A stretch of 64,000 bases of DNA from Balneolia bacterium (lineage in GTDB: Bacteria > Bacteroidota > Rhodothermia > Balneolales > Cyclonatronaceae), in NCBI GenBank assembly GCA_022565795.1, contig JAIUMA010000010.1, forward strand, positions 18,843 to 82,842, read 5' to 3'. A model generated the notes under the pieces. It saw only the letters and a program-made list of their open reading frames with translations. It was not told where the DNA came from and did not search any database. The position numbers and the translations under genes are program-made. This document shows, piece after piece, positions 45,168 to 54,483 of this stretch (position 1 is the stretch's first letter; each line of letters begins with the position of its first letter).

Positions 45168-45845
45168 ATGTGCGGCCGATATACGCTATACTCGAACAAA
45201 ACCGAAATTGAATCTCATTTTGAAGCACCTTTCAAAACAGGTGAGATTCCGGGTGAGAACTACAATGTGGCACCGGGCACCTACAATCCGGTAGTGCTGC
45301 ACGGTAAAGCCCGCGTGCCCGGCATCACCCTGATGAAATGGGGACTCATCCCTTCGTTTGCTGATTCCGAGTCAATCGGCTACAAAATGATGAACGCGCG
45401 TTCAGAAACCATCGATACCAAACCTTCTTTCCGTAAATCATTCCAAAGGAAACGCTGCCTGATTCCAGCAAACGGGTTTTATGAGTGGAAAAACCTCGGA
45501 CCCAAAAACAAGCTGCCGTTTTATATCAGGCTGCTGGATCAGGAGTTATTTGCTTTTGCCGGCATTTTTGAGAAGTGGGTAAGCCCCGAGAATGAGGACG
45601 TTTTTTCCTATTCAATCATCACAACTGAAGCGAATACACTGCTTCAGCCCCTGCATGAGCGCATGCCGGTAATTCTGGACAAAGAGTATTATCAGTACTG
45701 GATGGACCCGATAAATGATGATTACGAGGGCTTAAAAAGCATCATGAAGCCTTATCCGACCGAGCTGATGAGCGTTTTCAGGATTAGCGATGAGGTAAAC
45801 AAGGCCGCAAATAACCACAAGGCTCTGATTGAACCGATGGTTTAA
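45168..45845 (+). CDS. SOS response-associated peptidase (SRAP/HMCES/YedK family)
   Basis: The 225-residue protein starts MCGRYT, giving Cys2 after Met removal, the residue that makes a covalent thiazolidine cross-link to abasic sites in single-stranded DNA. The other family markers are present: NAR (MMNARSET), EWK (GFYEWKN) and the catalytic His (HERMPVIL). It protects abasic sites during replication. It is monocistronic; no SOS box was examined with certainty. The convergent cdaA gene ends about 20 bases later. Confidence 0.95.
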   Translation: MCGRYTLYSNKTEIESHFEAPFKTGEIPGENYNVAPGTYNPVVLHGKARVPGITLMKWGLIPSFADSESIGYKMMNARSETIDTKPSFRKSFQRKRCLIPANGFYEWKNLGPKNKLPFYIRLLDQELFAFAGIFEKWVSPENEDVFSYSIITTEANTLLQPLHERMPVILDKEYYQYWMDPINDDYEGLKSIMKPYPTELMSVFRISDEVNKAANNHKALIEPMV

Positions 45846-45864
45846 GGGTGATGAGCTCCGGGCC

Positions 45865-46668
45865 CTAATCCTTCTTTGACTCTGAAAAAGAAACGGTATC
45901 GGCCTGAGGCTCCTTACCAATGTTCTCCTCCATCTCCTTACGAAGCTTCTGTATCGTGAGGCCACTGGTTAATGAGCCGCTTTTTGCTACCGAAATACGC
46001 CCTGTTTCTTCAGAGACGATGAGCACGAATACATTATTGGTCTCGCTAATACCTACTGCCGCCCTATGCCGCGTACCGAAAACGGAGCTAATGTTGGGAT
46101 TCTGACTTATTGGAAGATAGCAGCTCGCGGCTACAATGCGGTCATCCCGTATAACAACCGCTCCATCGTGCAATGGAGTCTCTTTGTTGAAAATAGTTTG
46201 CAGAAGCTCAGACGAAACGACGGCATCCAGCTTTTTACCGACATCTACCAAATCCTGGAGTGATGACGAGCGGGCAAAAACAATGAGCGCGCCGGTTTTG
46301 GTTCTGGACATACTTTTTACCGCGTCGATAACTTCTTCAATGAGCGTGTTGGATTCGTTGGTCTTAAAAAAGCGGTCGAGCGTGGTGTTCTGACCGATTC
46401 GATAGAGCAGCTTACGGATTTCAGGCTGAAACAAAATCACCAGAGCGAGGATACCAACATCCGTGATGCGCATCAGGATGAAGTTGATGGTCGTGAGCCC
46501 CAGAACGCTCACCAGTGCATTCACAAAAAAGATGATAATGAGGCCGAAAAACACCGATATGGCAAATGTGCCGCGAATGAGCGTGTACAGATAGTACAGA
46601 ACACCTGCGATAAGCAGGGTTTCGATCAGCTCTTTAATCCCGAATTCTAAAAAACCAAAAAAGGTCAA
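45865..46668 (-). CDS. cdaA: diadenylate cyclase (c-di-AMP synthase) CdaA
   Basis: The 267-residue protein has three N-terminal transmembrane helices (about 10-30, 34-56 and 58-80). They are followed by the DAC domain (about 95-245), with the DGA motif (PLHDGAVVI) and the RHRAA motif (GTRHRAAVGIS) needed to condense two ATP into c-di-AMP. The second messenger usually controls potassium and osmotic balance and cell-wall stress. The C-terminal 35 residues are charged. It lies 24 bases after folP on the same strand, the arrangement usual in Bacteroidota, where folP and this gene are co-transcribed. Confidence 0.95.
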   Translation of the reverse strand: MTFFGFLEFGIKELIETLLIAGVLYYLYTLIRGTFAISVFFGLIIIFFVNALVSVLGLTTINFILMRITDVGILALVILFQPEIRKLLYRIGQNTTLDRFFKTNESNTLIEEVIDAVKSMSRTKTGALIVFARSSSLQDLVDVGKKLDAVVSSELLQTIFNKETPLHDGAVVIRDDRIVAASCYLPISQNPNISSVFGTRHRAAVGISETNNVFVLIVSEETGRISVAKSGSLTSGLTIQKLRKEMEENIGKEPQADTVSFSESKKD

Positions 46669-46692
46669 TCGTGCTCCTGAGTTCTGTATCTG

Positions 46693-47535
46693 TTATGAAG
46701 TTGCGGCGTCTTGTATTGCGCTAAATATACGAATTGAATCGGAAGCTTCTTGCACATCGTGTACACGAATAATTTGTGCGCCATACATAAGCGCATGATA
46801 ATGAAGCGCAATGGTTCCGGCAAGCCGGCCATCGGTCTCCCGACCGTCGAGAAGCTTGCCAATCATGGACTTGCGTGATGCTCCCATAAGCAATGGATAT
46901 GGAAGTGAAGTGAGCTCTTCCAAACCATGAAAAAGCGACAGATTATGAGCCAGCGTTTTGCCAAAGCCGATACCGGGATCAACGATGATACTTTTCACCC
47001 CCATTTCCGACGCTAGCTTAGACTGCTTCACCAGAAATGATTTCACTTCTTCTAAAACATTCGTGTAGGTGGGATTTTGCTGCATGGTTTTTGGAACACC
47101 CTGCGCATGCATGATCACCAGTGAAGCGTTGTATTCTGCGGCGAGCGCTGCTTTTTCAGGATCTTTCTGCAGCCCGCTCACGTCGTTTATGATATGCGCG
47201 CCGGCATCGAGCGCAGCTCTTGCAACCTCGGCCTTCATAGTATCAGCGGAAAAAATCAGGTCCGGAAACTGCTTTACTGCTTCTCTGAAAACCGGCTCTG
47301 TTCTCGCAATTTCCTCGGCAGCATTTACCGGTTCGCTTCCCGGCCGGGTCGACTCACCACCAATGTCAATAATCAGCGTTCCTTCGCGCTGCATTTGCTC
47401 AATCCGCTTCATTGCGCCGGATAGTGAATTATACTTTCCTCCGTCCGAAAATGAGTCCGGTGTAACGTTCAGGACGCCCATCACGCAGGGCTTTTCAAGC
47501 CATTTCGGCCAGTATCTGCTTTTTGTCATGCTCAT
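46693..47535 (-). CDS. folP: dihydropteroate synthase
   Basis: The 280-residue enzyme has the DHPS TIM-barrel signatures: GVLNVTPDSFSDGG (about 19-32), DIGGESTRPG (about 57-66), DVSG and the C-terminal IIRVHDV with the conserved Arg and His. It joins pterin pyrophosphate with p-aminobenzoate in folate synthesis and is the target of sulfonamides. It is followed by cdaA in the same operon. Its promoter must lie in the short space between its start and the terminator of fdxA. Confidence 0.97.
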   Translation of the reverse strand: MSMTKSRYWPKWLEKPCVMGVLNVTPDSFSDGGKYNSLSGAMKRIEQMQREGTLIIDIGGESTRPGSEPVNAAEEIARTEPVFREAVKQFPDLIFSADTMKAEVARAALDAGAHIINDVSGLQKDPEKAALAAEYNASLVIMHAQGVPKTMQQNPTYTNVLEEVKSFLVKQSKLASEMGVKSIIVDPGIGFGKTLAHNLSLFHGLEELTSLPYPLLMGASRKSMIGKLLDGRETDGRLAGTIALHYHALMYGAQIIRVHDVQEASDSIRIFSAIQDAATS

Positions 47536-47573
47536 TCTTAATGTAATTTTAAGGAAGCGCTCCCATATAAATA

Positions 47574-47606
47574 TAAAAAAGCCGCCCCAAAGTAATCGGA
47601 GCGGCT
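47574..47606 (-). terminator. rho-independent terminator for fdxA
   Basis: On the minus strand AGCCGCTCC pairs with GGGGCGGCT (one wobble) and six T's follow. It separates fdxA from folP, which is transcribed in the same direction. Confidence 0.85.
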
Positions 47607-47642
47607 CTTAAAAATCAGGTTTAAACAAAAACCGGAATCTAC

Positions 47643-47978
47643 TTACCAGTCCTGCTTGATGTCATCAACCGTTTTTTCCTTATCGGCCCATTCATCGGCA
47701 TCCGGCAGGGGATCAATGGTTTCGTTGATTACACGATCGTCCCATTTTTCGGTCAGTTTCTCATTCCATTCGATGTAGTGCTCCCACTTCTCAGGCACTT
47801 CATCATCAGGGAAAATGGCTTCAACCGGGCATTCCGAAACACAGGCATCACAATCTATACAGTCGTCGGGACTGATTACCAAAAAGTTCGGGCCCTCACG
47901 AAAGGCGTCAACCGGACAAACCGAGGCGCAGTTGGTATATTTACAGTTGATGCAGGGTTCTGTTACTACGTAAGCCAT
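47643..47978 (-). CDS. fdxA: 7Fe-8S-type ferredoxin
   Basis: The 111-residue protein begins with two Cys clusters: [17 protein letters not shown] (about 9-25) and [15 protein letters not shown] (about 40-54). The first cluster has the spacing of the [3Fe-4S]/[4Fe-4S] FdxA type and the second is a canonical CxxCxxCxxxCP. A long acidic tail (about 60-111, rich in Asp, Glu and Trp) follows. It is a soluble electron carrier. It is monocistronic, with its own terminator. Confidence 0.92.
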   Translation of the reverse strand: MAYVVTEPCINCKYTNCASVCPVDAFREGPNFLVISPDDCIDCDACVSECPVEAIFPDDEVPEKWEHYIEWNEKLTEKWDDRVINETIDPLPDADEWADKEKTVDDIKQDW

Positions 47979-48117
47979 ATTGGTAGTTAGTTTTGAGGTT
48001 CAACAAATCTGAGCTAAGCTTTTTTCTAATAAGAGAAATGAATGTATTGCCTTAAGCGCTTAGAACCAATTCAAATTGAAATCCATTCAAAATAAATCGG
48101 TCAAAACGGGAAAGTTT

Positions 48118-49332
48118 TCAGTTTCTCAGAATGGGCCTTAGTACATCCAGAGATCCGTCGTTTTCAGCGGGGTCCAGATTGAGTATGTAGCTCATTAGCT
48201 CATAGATATGAATTACTTCAAACGGCTCGATTACTTCACCCTGCTTAAAATCTTTGCCAACCGCCATGAAATAGGTTTGCATTTCCGGATAGGCGTTGTC
48301 GAATCCGTGCGTAGCTGCCAGAATTCCGCGCCTTTCATAGAATGAGCGATTTGTGAGCGTCCAGCCCAGATCAGCCACCGCTACAATATCGGGCACGCGG
48401 TGGTGGTTGCCAAATCTCCAGCGCTCCGGCAGGTCTTCTTTCAGGTATACGGTGAAATTCTCTTCGGCTGCTTTCAGTGCCTCGTAAACTTCCATCTTTT
48501 TACCTTCGAGCGGCTGCATCATTACCACAGGCGACCAGTTTATGATATTGACATCATCCAGATCAATTACGTCATCAAGGAAAAACACCCGGTCATCAGA
48601 CAGATCTTTCATACCGTGGTCTGATGTGAAAAGAATGTTCACTTCATCCCACATGCCGATTTCCTGCAGTCCGGTTACGAGTCGGCCAATTACGCCGTCG
48701 ACGTATGTAAGCGCCTCAAGGGCTTCATCGGAATAAGCACCGTATGAATGGCCGCGACTGTCGACTCTGCTGAAGTAGAGCGTCATAAGGTCAGGCCGGG
48801 TTTCGTCTTCGAGCTGAAGCCAGGTCAGCACCGAATCAACCCTCGCTTCGTAGGAAAGGCTGCGGTCGTAGGTGTAGTGTCGGGTTGGGCGTACGCCCAT
48901 AATCTCGGCTTCAGAGCCGGGCCAGAACATCGTTGCCGTACGCACATCCTGATTCTCGGCAGTAACCCAGATGGGCTCTCCTCCGTACCAGCGGCCGTCG
49001 CCAACTGCAGACCGGTCACTGAGCCGGAAATAGCGACCGATTTCCTCATCGAACATCGTATTGGAGATTACGCCGGTATTTTCGGTGTACAGACCGGTAA
49101 CCAACGAATAGTGATTCGGGAAGGTTGAGGTAGGAAATACGGGTATCATAGCTTCCGCCAGCACACCGCGAGCAGCCAGGCTATCGAGCGTAGGTGTATC
49201 TGTATGATCGAAATAGGTGGGCTTAACTCCATCGATCGAAATGAGAATCAAAGGCGTGCGATTGTTGTTTTCAGCCTCGCAGGCCGTTGTTAATAGCAAG
49301 AAAGAGAGGGCGAGCAGTACCAATTTGTGCAT
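48118..49332 (-). CDS. alkaline-phosphatase superfamily phosphodiesterase (NPP type), lipoprotein
   Basis: From the ATG at 49332 the protein is about 404 residues and starts with a lipoprotein-like signal (LTTAC, Cys18); the frame extends 34 codons upstream without signal character. It has the nucleotide pyrophosphatase/phosphodiesterase core: ISIDGVKPTYFD with the first metal Asp, the Thr nucleophile in FPTSTFPNHYSLVTG, DSRGHSYG and TSDHGM with the other zinc ligands. It cleaves phosphodiester or pyrophosphate bonds of nucleotides or lipids outside the inner membrane. It is monocistronic; the TonB-dependent receptor lies upstream. Confidence 0.9.
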   Translation of the reverse strand: MHKLVLLALSFLLLTTACEAENNNRTPLILISIDGVKPTYFDHTDTPTLDSLAARGVLAEAMIPVFPTSTFPNHYSLVTGLYTENTGVISNTMFDEEIGRYFRLSDRSAVGDGRWYGGEPIWVTAENQDVRTATMFWPGSEAEIMGVRPTRHYTYDRSLSYEARVDSVLTWLQLEDETRPDLMTLYFSRVDSRGHSYGAYSDEALEALTYVDGVIGRLVTGLQEIGMWDEVNILFTSDHGMKDLSDDRVFFLDDVIDLDDVNIINWSPVVMMQPLEGKKMEVYEALKAAEENFTVYLKEDLPERWRFGNHHRVPDIVAVADLGWTLTNRSFYERRGILAATHGFDNAYPEMQTYFMAVGKDFKQGEVIEPFEVIHIYELMSYILNLDPAENDGSLDVLRPILRN

Positions 49333-49510
49333 ATTCAAATCTTTAGGTGATAACGGACCGGCTTTAAAATGGCCGGTAATTAATATCTTACTGATGCTCC
49401 GGTTTTTTATCTGTTTTAATATAACTTTTTCCATTTCTATTACACGCTCTGTTTGAACACTTTTAAGTTACCCCGCATCGATTTAATAGATTCTTACATA
49501 CCCAAAACAA

Positions 49511-49547
49511 AAACGGCGATGAGCTTCATATTGCTCAATCGCCGTTT
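49511..49547 (-). terminator. rho-independent terminator for the TonB-dependent receptor
   Basis: On the minus strand AAACGGCGAT-T-GAGC pairs with GCTCATCGCCGTTT (14 pairs with one bulged base) and T's follow. It lies about 45 bases past the receptor stop codon. Confidence 0.92.
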
Positions 49548-49589
49548 TACAGAGTCTCAATTCTAGTCAGCAGCTAACCGACCGTCTGC

Positions 49590-52500
49590 TTAATTAAACA
49601 GATAACGCACCCCAACCTGTGCACTCCAGGTATTGTTGATGTTGATGTTATCTCTGAACGTCTGATTCAGCTCGCCGCCGGACGGGTAGTTTACGATGAA
49701 CTGTGCATCACCGTTTTCGTCGGCACCAACATATTGCATCGGGCTGGTTTGTACCGGCAACCGGCTTACGCCCCAGGTATCGCGCAGGAGATTTCCAACG
49801 TTGAGGACGTCCAGCGTGAACTGAAGACGGTGCTCTCGGAAGGCGGCATCCTGGCTTACGCGAAGATCAAAACGATGCAGCCACGGCAGCAATGCGCCGT
49901 TACGCTCGGTGAATTCACCCCTGCGGCTGCTCAGGTAAGGATCTCTTTCGATAAAGCGATTCAGATCGACCCACTGCTCTTCAGCTGTTCGGATCACTTC
50001 CCCTTCATCAACCTGATCTACCAGCTGCGAGTCGAAGAAATCGATCGGGACGTACATCAGGCGCACACCTGAGCCATCACCAAAGCTACCATCATACGTA
50101 TAGCTGTAGCGCCCCTGGTCACCACCAACATAGACCAGAGAGAATCGTGTAGGAAACTGGCGGCTGAAAATGCGGGTATCGTATGCTGCCTGGGCCACAA
50201 TTCTGTTTGGCGTATCGAATCGGGAGAATCCTGCCTCCGGATTGTTTCGGTCATCACGGGCAACGTTTGGCCAGAGTGACTGAGCCTGAGATCCGCCTAC
50301 CAGGCCGTAATCACGGGCGCGACTCCAGGTGTAGTTTACGCTTGTGAACAGGCCAAACTCCCACTCTCTTTCCAGGCCGAAATTTGCCGAAAAGTACGAG
50401 CCTTCGTTGATGTTCGTCAGGTAGTAAACCTCACGAAGCGGGGTGTCTTCAGCCCCGGACAGCTGCTGGGTGTAGATATCGAACTGATCGTCTCCGACGC
50501 GCACGCTGTTGCCTGTACGCTGATGCGCCAGATTCACAGCAAGCGGGCTGTTGTAATCAAGACCGTAAATAAGCTCGACAGTACCCACAATATCCAGCGG
50601 CAGACGCTGATCCAAAGCGATGTTTGAACGCCATACCTGCGGAAGCTTGAAGTCATCTGCCGTTACGTTTATCTGGTTCGGAATTTCAGCAGAAAGCGTT
50701 GCAGGATCCGGACGGTAGAAATTAGGATCGGCCTGGAAACCCTGCCACTCTGGCGCATCACCTGTGCCCCAGTCATCTGCAAAATAACCACGCTGTCCGC
50801 GGGTAACGCCGTTTGCGTTAACCTGGTTGGAAATCCAAACGAAGGGCAGTCGGCCGGAGAATACCCCCGTACCACCACGCAGCTGCGTCGAGCGATTGCC
50901 AAATACATCCCAGTTGAAGCCAAGACGCGGAGACCATAGCGGATTCACGCCGGGGAATGCGCTCACATCCGGATTAATGTTGGCACCACCTCTTGGGTTT
51001 GGAATTGACAGATTAAGTCCTTCAACCGCTTCGTTGCGCGGTGCATCGATCGGGTAGAACGGAAAGTCGACGCGAAGACCGGCAGTCAGCTTGAATTCAG
51101 GGGTCACCTGAAACTCATTCTGTACATAAAGTCCTACCTGTGCGAAAGAAACTTCATCCAGCGGAAGGGTCGTCGGGTTGTCTTCATCGTAGGTGAAACC
51201 AATGGCAAAGTGTGATGGCCTTACGCTGGTATCACCATCGATAACAGAACTTACGAAGTCATCATAGCTGGCAAATCGGTACCATGAATTCCATACCGGG
51301 TTGAAGGCATTTGCGAACGTCATATACTCAAAATTCGCACCGGCAGTAACCGTATGGCGACCAGTGAAGTATGTGAGCGTATTCGAGACGCTGAACGTAT
51401 CGTTTTCAAGCAGGTTTCCAACCGTAAAGAGCTCATTACCAATCGACATGTAATATACGTTTGGGTTTCCGCCCTGTGGCTCCATTACCTCAATCATCGG
51501 AAAAACATCCCCGCCGGGCACGCTGCGCTGCTGAGGAGTCGACCAGGTGTTACCAATCTGAAAGCTGTTTGCCAGATTATTACCAAAAGCTGAATTCAGC
51601 TCTGCCACAAGCGACGTTACCCGGGAATCTGTAGAATAGTGGGCATTGCGGAAAGTAAGCGCCTCCGGACCGAATCGGTCTGTATTGAAGTAGCGCTCCG
51701 AGCTTGGAAACCCGCGAATACTGTTTCCATTCACGAAGTTGTCGACGAACGAATCAAACCTGTTGAAGCGCACCATAGCCCTGTGGTTAGGATTGATGTT
51801 AAAGTCCAGGCGGGCGTTGAGACGCAAGGCCTCGTTTGCAAATGCGATGTTCTCAAAGCTGCCGGGATCGTAGCCATACAGGCTGCGAATCTCGTCGCGA
51901 ACAAACTGCGCCTGATCGAGCGGCACACGGCTTATTTGAGCACCATCCGGAGTTTCTCCCGGACGAAGCGCCCGACGATTGTCGCCGGGATTGTCCGCTT
52001 CTTCCTGCTCAACGTTCACAAAGAAAAACAGACGATCGCGCCATATCGGGCCACCCACTGAAGCTCCAATGGTTCTGGTGAATGAATCCTCAATGCTGAT
52101 TTCATTATCACCAATTGTAGTACCAATCAAATCCTGATTACGGTAGAAAATGTAGCCTGTTCCGCGAAAGGTGTTCGTACCGCTACGGGTAATGGCGTTC
52201 ACATTTGCACCGGTAAATCCGCCCTGACGAACATCGTAAGGCGCAAGGTTAATCTGTACTTCCTCAATAACATCCAGGGAGATTGGGTTGCCTCCTGCAA
52301 ACTGGTCATTTCCCAGACCAAAGTTGTTGTTGTACACATTACCATCGATAGTGTAGTTATTGAAGCGATTGTCCCGACCGGCGAAACTTGTACCGCTGCT
52401 TTGCGGCGTTAGCTTTGTGAGATCGTTAATACTTCTGGAGATGGTTGGCACAGAAGCAATCCGATCGGAGTTAACATTTGTGCCGGCTCCGGTTCTTTCC

Positions 52501-52889
52501 TGATTAAAAACACGATCTCCTAAAGCTGTAACAACCAATTCGTCCAGCTCAACATCATCGGTAGTTAAGACGGCAGACTGGTTATACGTCTCGCCAAGGC
52601 GAAGGAAAACCTCTTCGGCCACATATGTACTAAAACCAACAAACGAAATCCGAATGGTGTATGGTCCGCCTACCCGCATATTCGAAATACGATAGCTTCC
52701 GTCCGTTCGGGTTGTGGTTCCATAAGTAGTTCCACTAGGCTCGTGGATTGCGGTTATGTTAGCTCCGGGCAGCGTTTCACCCGTATCATCCATAACCACT
52801 CCGGTCAGTGAAGACGTTGTTACGCCCTGACCGTAGGCAAGAATTGGAACAGCCATCCATAAGGCTGCAAACAGTAGTAATTTTTTCAT
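49590..52889 (-). CDS. TonB-dependent receptor with carboxypeptidase-regulatory-like N-terminal domain (Oar-like)
   Basis: The 1,099-residue outer-membrane protein has a signal peptide (1-20), a carboxypeptidase-regulatory-like domain (about 24-110; TGVVMDDTGETLPGANI, DGSYRISNMRVGGPYTI), a plug domain (about 115-235; PTISRSINDLTKLTPQ, FNNYTIDGNVYNNNFGLG) and a large barrel. It ends with an aromatic-rich final strand (AQVGVRYLFN). The domain order and size resemble Oar-type receptors. No SusD partner is adjacent, so a glycan-uptake pair is not evident; the substrate is unknown. The 228-base upstream region is strongly folded. Confidence 0.93.
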   Translation of the reverse strand: MKKLLLFAALWMAVPILAYGQGVTTSSLTGVVMDDTGETLPGANITAIHEPSGTTYGTTTRTDGSYRISNMRVGGPYTIRISFVGFSTYVAEEVFLRLGETYNQSAVLTTDDVELDELVVTALGDRVFNQERTGAGTNVNSDRIASVPTISRSINDLTKLTPQSSGTSFAGRDNRFNNYTIDGNVYNNNFGLGNDQFAGGNPISLDVIEEVQINLAPYDVRQGGFTGANVNAITRSGTNTFRGTGYIFYRNQDLIGTTIGDNEISIEDSFTRTIGASVGGPIWRDRLFFFVNVEQEEADNPGDNRRALRPGETPDGAQISRVPLDQAQFVRDEIRSLYGYDPGSFENIAFANEALRLNARLDFNINPNHRAMVRFNRFDSFVDNFVNGNSIRGFPSSERYFNTDRFGPEALTFRNAHYSTDSRVTSLVAELNSAFGNNLANSFQIGNTWSTPQQRSVPGGDVFPMIEVMEPQGGNPNVYYMSIGNELFTVGNLLENDTFSVSNTLTYFTGRHTVTAGANFEYMTFANAFNPVWNSWYRFASYDDFVSSVIDGDTSVRPSHFAIGFTYDEDNPTTLPLDEVSFAQVGLYVQNEFQVTPEFKLTAGLRVDFPFYPIDAPRNEAVEGLNLSIPNPRGGANINPDVSAFPGVNPLWSPRLGFNWDVFGNRSTQLRGGTGVFSGRLPFVWISNQVNANGVTRGQRGYFADDWGTGDAPEWQGFQADPNFYRPDPATLSAEIPNQINVTADDFKLPQVWRSNIALDQRLPLDIVGTVELIYGLDYNSPLAVNLAHQRTGNSVRVGDDQFDIYTQQLSGAEDTPLREVYYLTNINEGSYFSANFGLEREWEFGLFTSVNYTWSRARDYGLVGGSQAQSLWPNVARDDRNNPEAGFSRFDTPNRIVAQAAYDTRIFSRQFPTRFSLVYVGGDQGRYSYTYDGSFGDGSGVRLMYVPIDFFDSQLVDQVDEGEVIRTAEEQWVDLNRFIERDPYLSSRRGEFTERNGALLPWLHRFDLRVSQDAAFREHRLQFTLDVLNVGNLLRDTWGVSRLPVQTSPMQYVGADENGDAQFIVNYPSGGELNQTFRDNININNTWSAQVGVRYLFN

Positions 52890-52896
52890 ATCTAAA

Positions 52897-52939
52897 TGAC
52901 GTGATTGACTATTTGGGTTGAGTGTTCAACATCACGTCA
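52897..52939 (-). promoter_or_regulatory. inverted repeat with inner hairpin in the receptor leader
   Basis: TGACGTGAT (52897-52905) and ATCACGTCA (52931-52939) are perfect 9-bp complements. Inside, GTTGA (52917-52921) and TCAAC (52926-52930) form a second stem abutting the outer right arm. It begins 8 bases from the receptor start codon, so it could mask or shape translation initiation. Confidence 0.6.
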
Positions 52940-52960
52940 AAATTAGAAAGGCTGTCTGAT

Positions 52961-52989
52961 AACCGTGTTAACTCACAGTTAAATCGGTT
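52961..52989 (-). promoter_or_regulatory. second hairpin in the receptor leader
   Basis: AACCG/CGGTT and TTAAC/GTTAA form two stacked 5-bp stems separated by a 2x2 internal loop. With the repeat at 52897-52939 it makes a compact structured leader of about 100 bases before the receptor gene. Confidence 0.5.
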
Positions 52990-53117
52990 TTCCGGCAGAT
53001 AGGTGCGAACCGGCTTTTATGTCAGCTAAAACCCGATTTTATTATCAAAACGATGTTGTAATTGGGTTTAACACAAATATAACAGTCGCTTAACACAATT
53101 TGTCTGGCGTTGGGTAA

Positions 53118-53828
53118 CTAAATCTTCGTCCCTTTAACCATATCTCTGTAAAACTGCACCAGCATTTTCTGGGATGCGCCGAGATAATGAAAAATGAAGA
53201 TCATGCTAAAGATGAACTGCAGCCTTACAAATCCGTTCTCTTGGTACTTACGGGCGGAGGTAGTAACGTAGTTTTCCATCACTACAAATCGGCCTCTTTT
53301 CCGAAGCAGGCGCATCATCTCATTGTCTTCCATCACTACCAGGTCTTCGCGGAAACCGCCTAGCTCTTCAAAAACATCCCGCCGCACAAACAGTCCCTGA
53401 TCGCCAAAACGAAACGGGAGCAGGTCAAATCGGGTGAACCAGGCATACAGGCGCATCAACCAGCGCTCGGAGTCGAAACGTAGCCGGCTGCATCCTGCTT
53501 CAGCGCCTGCCCTCACTTTTGATACTACAGATGAAAAAATATCGGATGGTGGAAACGAATCTGCGTGCAGGAAGTAGAGAACCTCCCCGCTGCTCTCTTT
53601 TGCGCCGTAGTTCATTTGCGCTGAGCGTCCTTTTAGCGGCGACTTCACCAGACGCACACCCTCTGCCAAAACCTCCTCAGCCGTTGTATCGGTGCTGCCG
53701 CCATCAACTACAAGCAAATCAATCCGTGGCGCCCGATCATCAGGAATGATGCTTTTGAGATACCTAAGCAGCTCACCGATATGCCCGGCCTCGTTATAAA
53801 CCGGTATAATCACGGAAATCTTAGCCAT
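53118..53828 (-). CDS. glycosyltransferase family 2 protein of the arsenosugar cassette (TIGR04283-like)
   Basis: From the ATG at 53828, which overlaps the upstream stop, the protein is about 236 residues (a TTG-started form adds eight). It is a GT2 enzyme: ISVIIPVYNEAGHIGELL at the start, VVDGGSTD and YFLHADSFPP (acidic metal-binding site), then MEDNEMM. The fold and its place beside ArsS fit the TIGR04283 subfamily found with arsenosugar genes. It would move a sugar during arsenosugar synthesis. It has no clear membrane anchor. Confidence 0.85.
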   Translation of the reverse strand: MAKISVIIPVYNEAGHIGELLRYLKSIIPDDRAPRIDLLVVDGGSTDTTAEEVLAEGVRLVKSPLKGRSAQMNYGAKESSGEVLYFLHADSFPPSDIFSSVVSKVRAGAEAGCSRLRFDSERWLMRLYAWFTRFDLLPFRFGDQGLFVRRDVFEELGGFREDLVVMEDNEMMRLLRKRGRFVVMENYVTTSARKYQENGFVRLQFIFSMIFIFHYLGASQKMLVQFYRDMVKGTKI

Positions 53829-54471
53829 CGTTTTTCGAACCAGCTTCCGCAATATCTGCTTCCAGCAGATGCTTCATGCGGTTATAATCGGTGATGTCAT
53901 CCAGATCGCTTAACGGCCTGAGCTGCGCGTAGCTTAGCTTTTTGTTCCGGATGATGCGCATCGTCTCCTCAAATACATCAGAATGACTCCATGCCTCAAG
54001 GCCAAAAACGTCGGTTTGGTCCTCTTTCATGCCCAGCAGATAGTATCCGCCATCCCTTGCCGGACCAATTACAACATCTACCGCATCTAGCGACGAAAAG
54101 GCACTATCCAAATCCGACTCCGTGATTCCCGGGCAGTCGCTTCCGATTATACAAACAGATTCGAACCCTTCCTTCAAGAGCTGTATGAAGGCATTTTTCA
54201 TGCGCTCACCTAAATCACTTCCTGTTTGTCGCCGTATGTGGAAACCATTGCTGTTTTCAGGCTTCCAGGACTCATCACCTGCCAAAAACAAAAATGTCTG
54301 TGCATCACCAAAATCCCGCGCCCGTTTCAGCGTAAGTGAAATCAGCGTTTTGTAGACCTTCATTGCTTTTTCAGCACCGGTATCAGCGGCAAGGCGAGTT
54401 TTCACCTTCCCCGCCTCCGGTGCCTTCAAAAAAACGATAAGTGCCTGTTTCCGTTTCTTCTGTTTTCCCAT
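53821..54471 (-). CDS. glycosyltransferase of the arsenosugar cassette (TIGR04282/DUF2064)
   Basis: The 216-residue protein has a nucleotide-sugar-type Rossmann start (ALIVFLKAPEAGKVKTRLA), the conserved IGSDCPGITESDLDSAF segment and DGGYYLLGMKE; these are hallmarks of DUF2064/TIGR04282. The family occurs with ArsS genes and is proposed to glycosylate arsenic compounds. It starts 12 bases after arsS ends and its last bases overlap the next glycosyltransferase gene. Confidence 0.88.
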   Translation of the reverse strand: MGKQKKRKQALIVFLKAPEAGKVKTRLAADTGAEKAMKVYKTLISLTLKRARDFGDAQTFLFLAGDESWKPENSNGFHIRRQTGSDLGERMKNAFIQLLKEGFESVCIIGSDCPGITESDLDSAFSSLDAVDVVIGPARDGGYYLLGMKEDQTDVFGLEAWSHSDVFEETMRIIRNKKLSYAQLRPLSDLDDITDYNRMKHLLEADIAEAGSKNDG

Positions 54472-54483
54472 GGTGATGGCGTT

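Noticed and set aside
49435..49589. Protein-coding content between the NPP gene and the receptor
   Set aside because: The gap holds only the receptor terminator and likely promoter sequence; no open frame has coding character.
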